Of a DNA stretch of 8,183 nt, positions 6,644-8,183 are shown piece after piece. The DNA lies in contig CALJLX010000666.1 in the NCBI GenBank assembly GCA_937982495.1, positions 1 to 8,183 of the forward strand, given 5' to 3'. This DNA is from an uncultured Desulfuromonas sp. GTDB lineage: Bacteria > Desulfobacterota > Desulfuromonadia > Desulfuromonadales > Trichloromonadaceae. Within the stretch, counting starts at the first letter, position 1; each line of letters begins with the position of its first letter. A model generated the notes under the pieces. That model ran no database searches. It worked only from the letters and a program-made list of their open reading frames with translations, and had not been told where the DNA came from. The position numbers and the translations under genes were made by a program.

Positions 6644-8086
6644 ATGAACGCCCTCGCCACGCTGCGCATCCTCGGTGCCCTGCTCCTTTTTCTCGGCGCC
6701 GCCCTGCTGACGCCGATCCCCTTTTCGCTCTATTTCGCCGACGGCGCCGCCGGTGCTTTTCTGCTCTCGTCCGGCATCTCCCTGGCCGTCGGTCTACTGC
6801 TCTTCAAGGGCTGCCGGGGGGGCACGGAATTCTCCGTGCGAGAAGGCTTCGCCATCGTCACCTTCGGCTGGCTCTTCTACGCCCTCTTCGGCGCCCTCCC
6901 CTTTGTCCTGAGCGGCGCCATCCCCGCGCCCCTGGATGCCGTCTTCGAGACCATGAGCGGCTTCACCACCACCGGCTCGACCATTCTCACGGCCATCGAA
7001 GGACTGCCCGAAAGCGTCCTTTTCTGGCGCGCCCTCACCCATTGGCTGGGAGGGATGGGGATCATCGTCCTCTCCCTGGCGATCCTGCCCATGCTCGGGG
7101 TCGGCGGCATGCAGCTCTTCAAGGCCGAGGTCCCCGGCCCCACCGCCGACCGCCTCAAACCGCGCATCCAGGATACGGCCAAGCTCCTCTGGGGGGTCTA
7201 CCTGCTGCTCACCGCAGCCCAGACCCTGCTGCTCATGCTCGGCGGGATGAACTTCCACGAAGCCCTCTGCCACGCCTTCGCCACCCTCGGAACCGGGGGG
7301 TTTTCCACCCGCGACACCTCGGTGACGGCCTTCGACAGCGCCTATATCGACGGCGTCATCACCCTCTTCATGTTCCTCGCCGGGATCAACTTCTCCCTCC
7401 ACTATCATGCCCTGCGCGGCCGTCCCCGGGAGTTTTTCCGCAATGAGGAGTTCCGGCTCTATCTCGTCATCACCCTGGGGGCCATCGCCGCCCTGGTCTA
7501 TTTCAACCAGGGAACGGTCTATGCCTCGGTGGCGGAGAACCTCCGCTACAGCGCCTTCCAGGTCACGTCGATCCTGACCACCACCGGCTTCGGCACCGCC
7601 GACTACGAACTCTGGCCGGTCCCCACCCAGTTCCTGCTGGTGCTGCTCATGTTCGTCGGCGGCTGCGCCGGTTCCACCAGCGGAGCGGTGAAGGTGGCCC
7701 GCATCCTGCTGCTCTTCAAACATGTGCGGAACCAGCTCTTCAAGCTCATCCACCCCAAGGCGGTGCGCCTGGTCAAACTCGGGGAAACGCCGGTGGACCG
7801 CGACGTCATGCAGGCCATTCTCGGTTTTTTCGCCCTTTACATGGGCATTTTCGTCGCCGCCTCGCTGCTCATGACCGCCACCGGCATGGACATCCTGTCG
7901 GCGGCGACCGCCGTCATCGCCACCCTCGGCAATATCGGCCCGGGCCTCGGTTCGGTCGGACCGATGGACAACTTCGCCCAGGTCCCGGACTTCGGCAAAG
8001 GGGTGCTGACCTGCTGCATGCTCCTCGGCCGCCTGGAACTCTTCACCGTGCTGGTGCTGCTTTTCCCCTCCTTCTGGAAAAAATAA
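6644..8086 (+). CDS. trkH: Trk system potassium uptake membrane subunit TrkH
   Basis: Encodes 480 residues, the normal size for TrkH/KtrB-type K+ transporters of the inner membrane. Four membrane-pore-membrane repeats are recognisable by their pore loops: FTTTGSTI (107-114), TLGTGGFST (214-222), TTTGFGTAD (312-320) and TLGNIGPGLG (427-436), each supplying a filter glycine. Other family hallmarks are HWLGGMGIIVLSLAILP (133-149), GGCAGSTSGAVK (339-350) and GRLELFTVL near the end (462-470). The ATG directly follows the TAG of trkA (6641-6643), and only a distant GAGAGG (6626-6631, 12 bases away) precedes it, so translation is probably coupled to trkA. This ensures coordinated supply of gate and pore subunits. 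No degenerate motif or truncation was seen. Confidence 0.95.
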   Translation: MNALATLRILGALLLFLGAALLTPIPFSLYFADGAAGAFLLSSGISLAVGLLLFKGCRGGTEFSVREGFAIVTFGWLFYALFGALPFVLSGAIPAPLDAVFETMSGFTTTGSTILTAIEGLPESVLFWRALTHWLGGMGIIVLSLAILPMLGVGGMQLFKAEVPGPTADRLKPRIQDTAKLLWGVYLLLTAAQTLLLMLGGMNFHEALCHAFATLGTGGFSTRDTSVTAFDSAYIDGVITLFMFLAGINFSLHYHALRGRPREFFRNEEFRLYLVITLGAIAALVYFNQGTVYASVAENLRYSAFQVTSILTTTGFGTADYELWPVPTQFLLVLLMFVGGCAGSTSGAVKVARILLLFKHVRNQLFKLIHPKAVRLVKLGETPVDRDVMQAILGFFALYMGIFVAASLLMTATGMDILSAATAVIATLGNIGPGLGSVGPMDNFAQVPDFGKGVLTCCMLLGRLELFTVLVLLFPSFWKK

Positions 8087-8133
8087 GCCGGCGCCTGAAA
8101 ACACTCTGTTTGGGAATCAACGGAAATCCGCAC

Positions 8134-8177
8134 AAAAAAATGGCGCGCGACGTAAGTTGCCTTGCGTCGCGCGCCAT
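8134..8177 (-). terminator. Strong stem-loop terminator, U-tract on the minus strand
   Basis: The arms at 8140-8152 and 8165-8177 are a perfect 13-bp inverted repeat (ATGGCGCGCGACG and its complement). The stem extends through a T8153-G8164 wobble and AAG/CTT to a TTGC tetraloop, giving 17 pairs. It is preceded by seven A (8134-8140), so a U-run follows the stem only on the minus strand. It best fits an intrinsic terminator of a minus-strand gene beyond the right edge. It also lies 54 bases after the trkH stop, but on the + strand the stem is followed by CCCTC in the visible sequence, so termination of trkAH by it would be weak or of another kind. Confidence 0.75.
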
Positions 8178-8183
8178 CCCCTC

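Noticed and set aside
6794..8104. Long open frame on the minus strand opposite trkH
   Set aside because: It is a low-complexity E/G/H-rich shadow of the TrkH codons with no domain.
1..8183. CRISPR arrays, tRNA/rRNA genes, insertion sequences, toxin-antitoxin or phage-defence operons
   Set aside because: No regularly spaced repeats, cloverleaf or rRNA signatures, transposase motifs or terminal repeats were seen. The lone HNH gene has no partner genes that would make it a defence system.

Overview
The window is about 8.2 kb of GC-rich bacterial chromosome carrying six genes, one of them cut by the left edge, with short intergenic gaps. The gene content suggests a Gram-negative bacterium, plausibly a Desulfuromonas/Geobacter-type (Desulfuromonadia) organism: a secreted ethylbenzene-dehydrogenase-type (EB_dh) haem-domain protein, a membrane GGDEF-EAL protein, a small solitary HNH protein and a TrkA-TrkH pair. 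That taxonomic placement is inference from gene style and was not tested by any search.

Layout: (1) Positions 3-749 on the + strand hold the 3' part of a class I SAM-dependent methyltransferase with a Cys-x-x-Cys knuckle at its visible N-terminus. (2) Converging on it, with only 7 bases between the stop codons, is a two-gene minus-strand operon. Its first gene (3683-4546) encodes a signal-peptide protein of the EB_dh/DOMON-like haem-binding type. Its second gene (757-3675), 7 bases downstream, encodes a 972-residue inner-membrane protein with a helical periplasmic sensor region, HAMP, PAS, GGDEF and EAL domains, with catalytic motifs of both c-di-GMP enzymes intact. (3) The 266-base gap 4547-4812 contains two consecutive hairpins, each followed by six U residues when read on the minus strand, and then the strong ribosome binding site of the EB_dh gene. 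(4) A 101-residue HNH nuclease-like gene (4813-5118, minus) follows. (5) A 172-base divergent promoter region (5119-5290) separates it from the + strand trkA-trkH operon (5291-8086), a complete Trk potassium-uptake system whose two genes abut with no gap. (6) Past trkH lies a near-perfect 17-bp stem-loop whose A-tract/T-tract orientation fits a terminator for a minus-strand gene arriving from outside the window.

Functionally, trkA and trkH form a standard K+ uptake unit: cytoplasmic nucleotide-binding gate plus membrane channel-like subunit. The EB_dh-like protein and the GGDEF-EAL protein are likely co-transcribed. They may form a periplasm-to-cytoplasm signalling pair in which a secreted, possibly haem-binding protein informs c-di-GMP turnover; this is the most interesting hypothesis here and is not proven by the sequence. 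No CRISPR array, tRNA, rRNA, insertion sequence, attachment site or origin was recognised.
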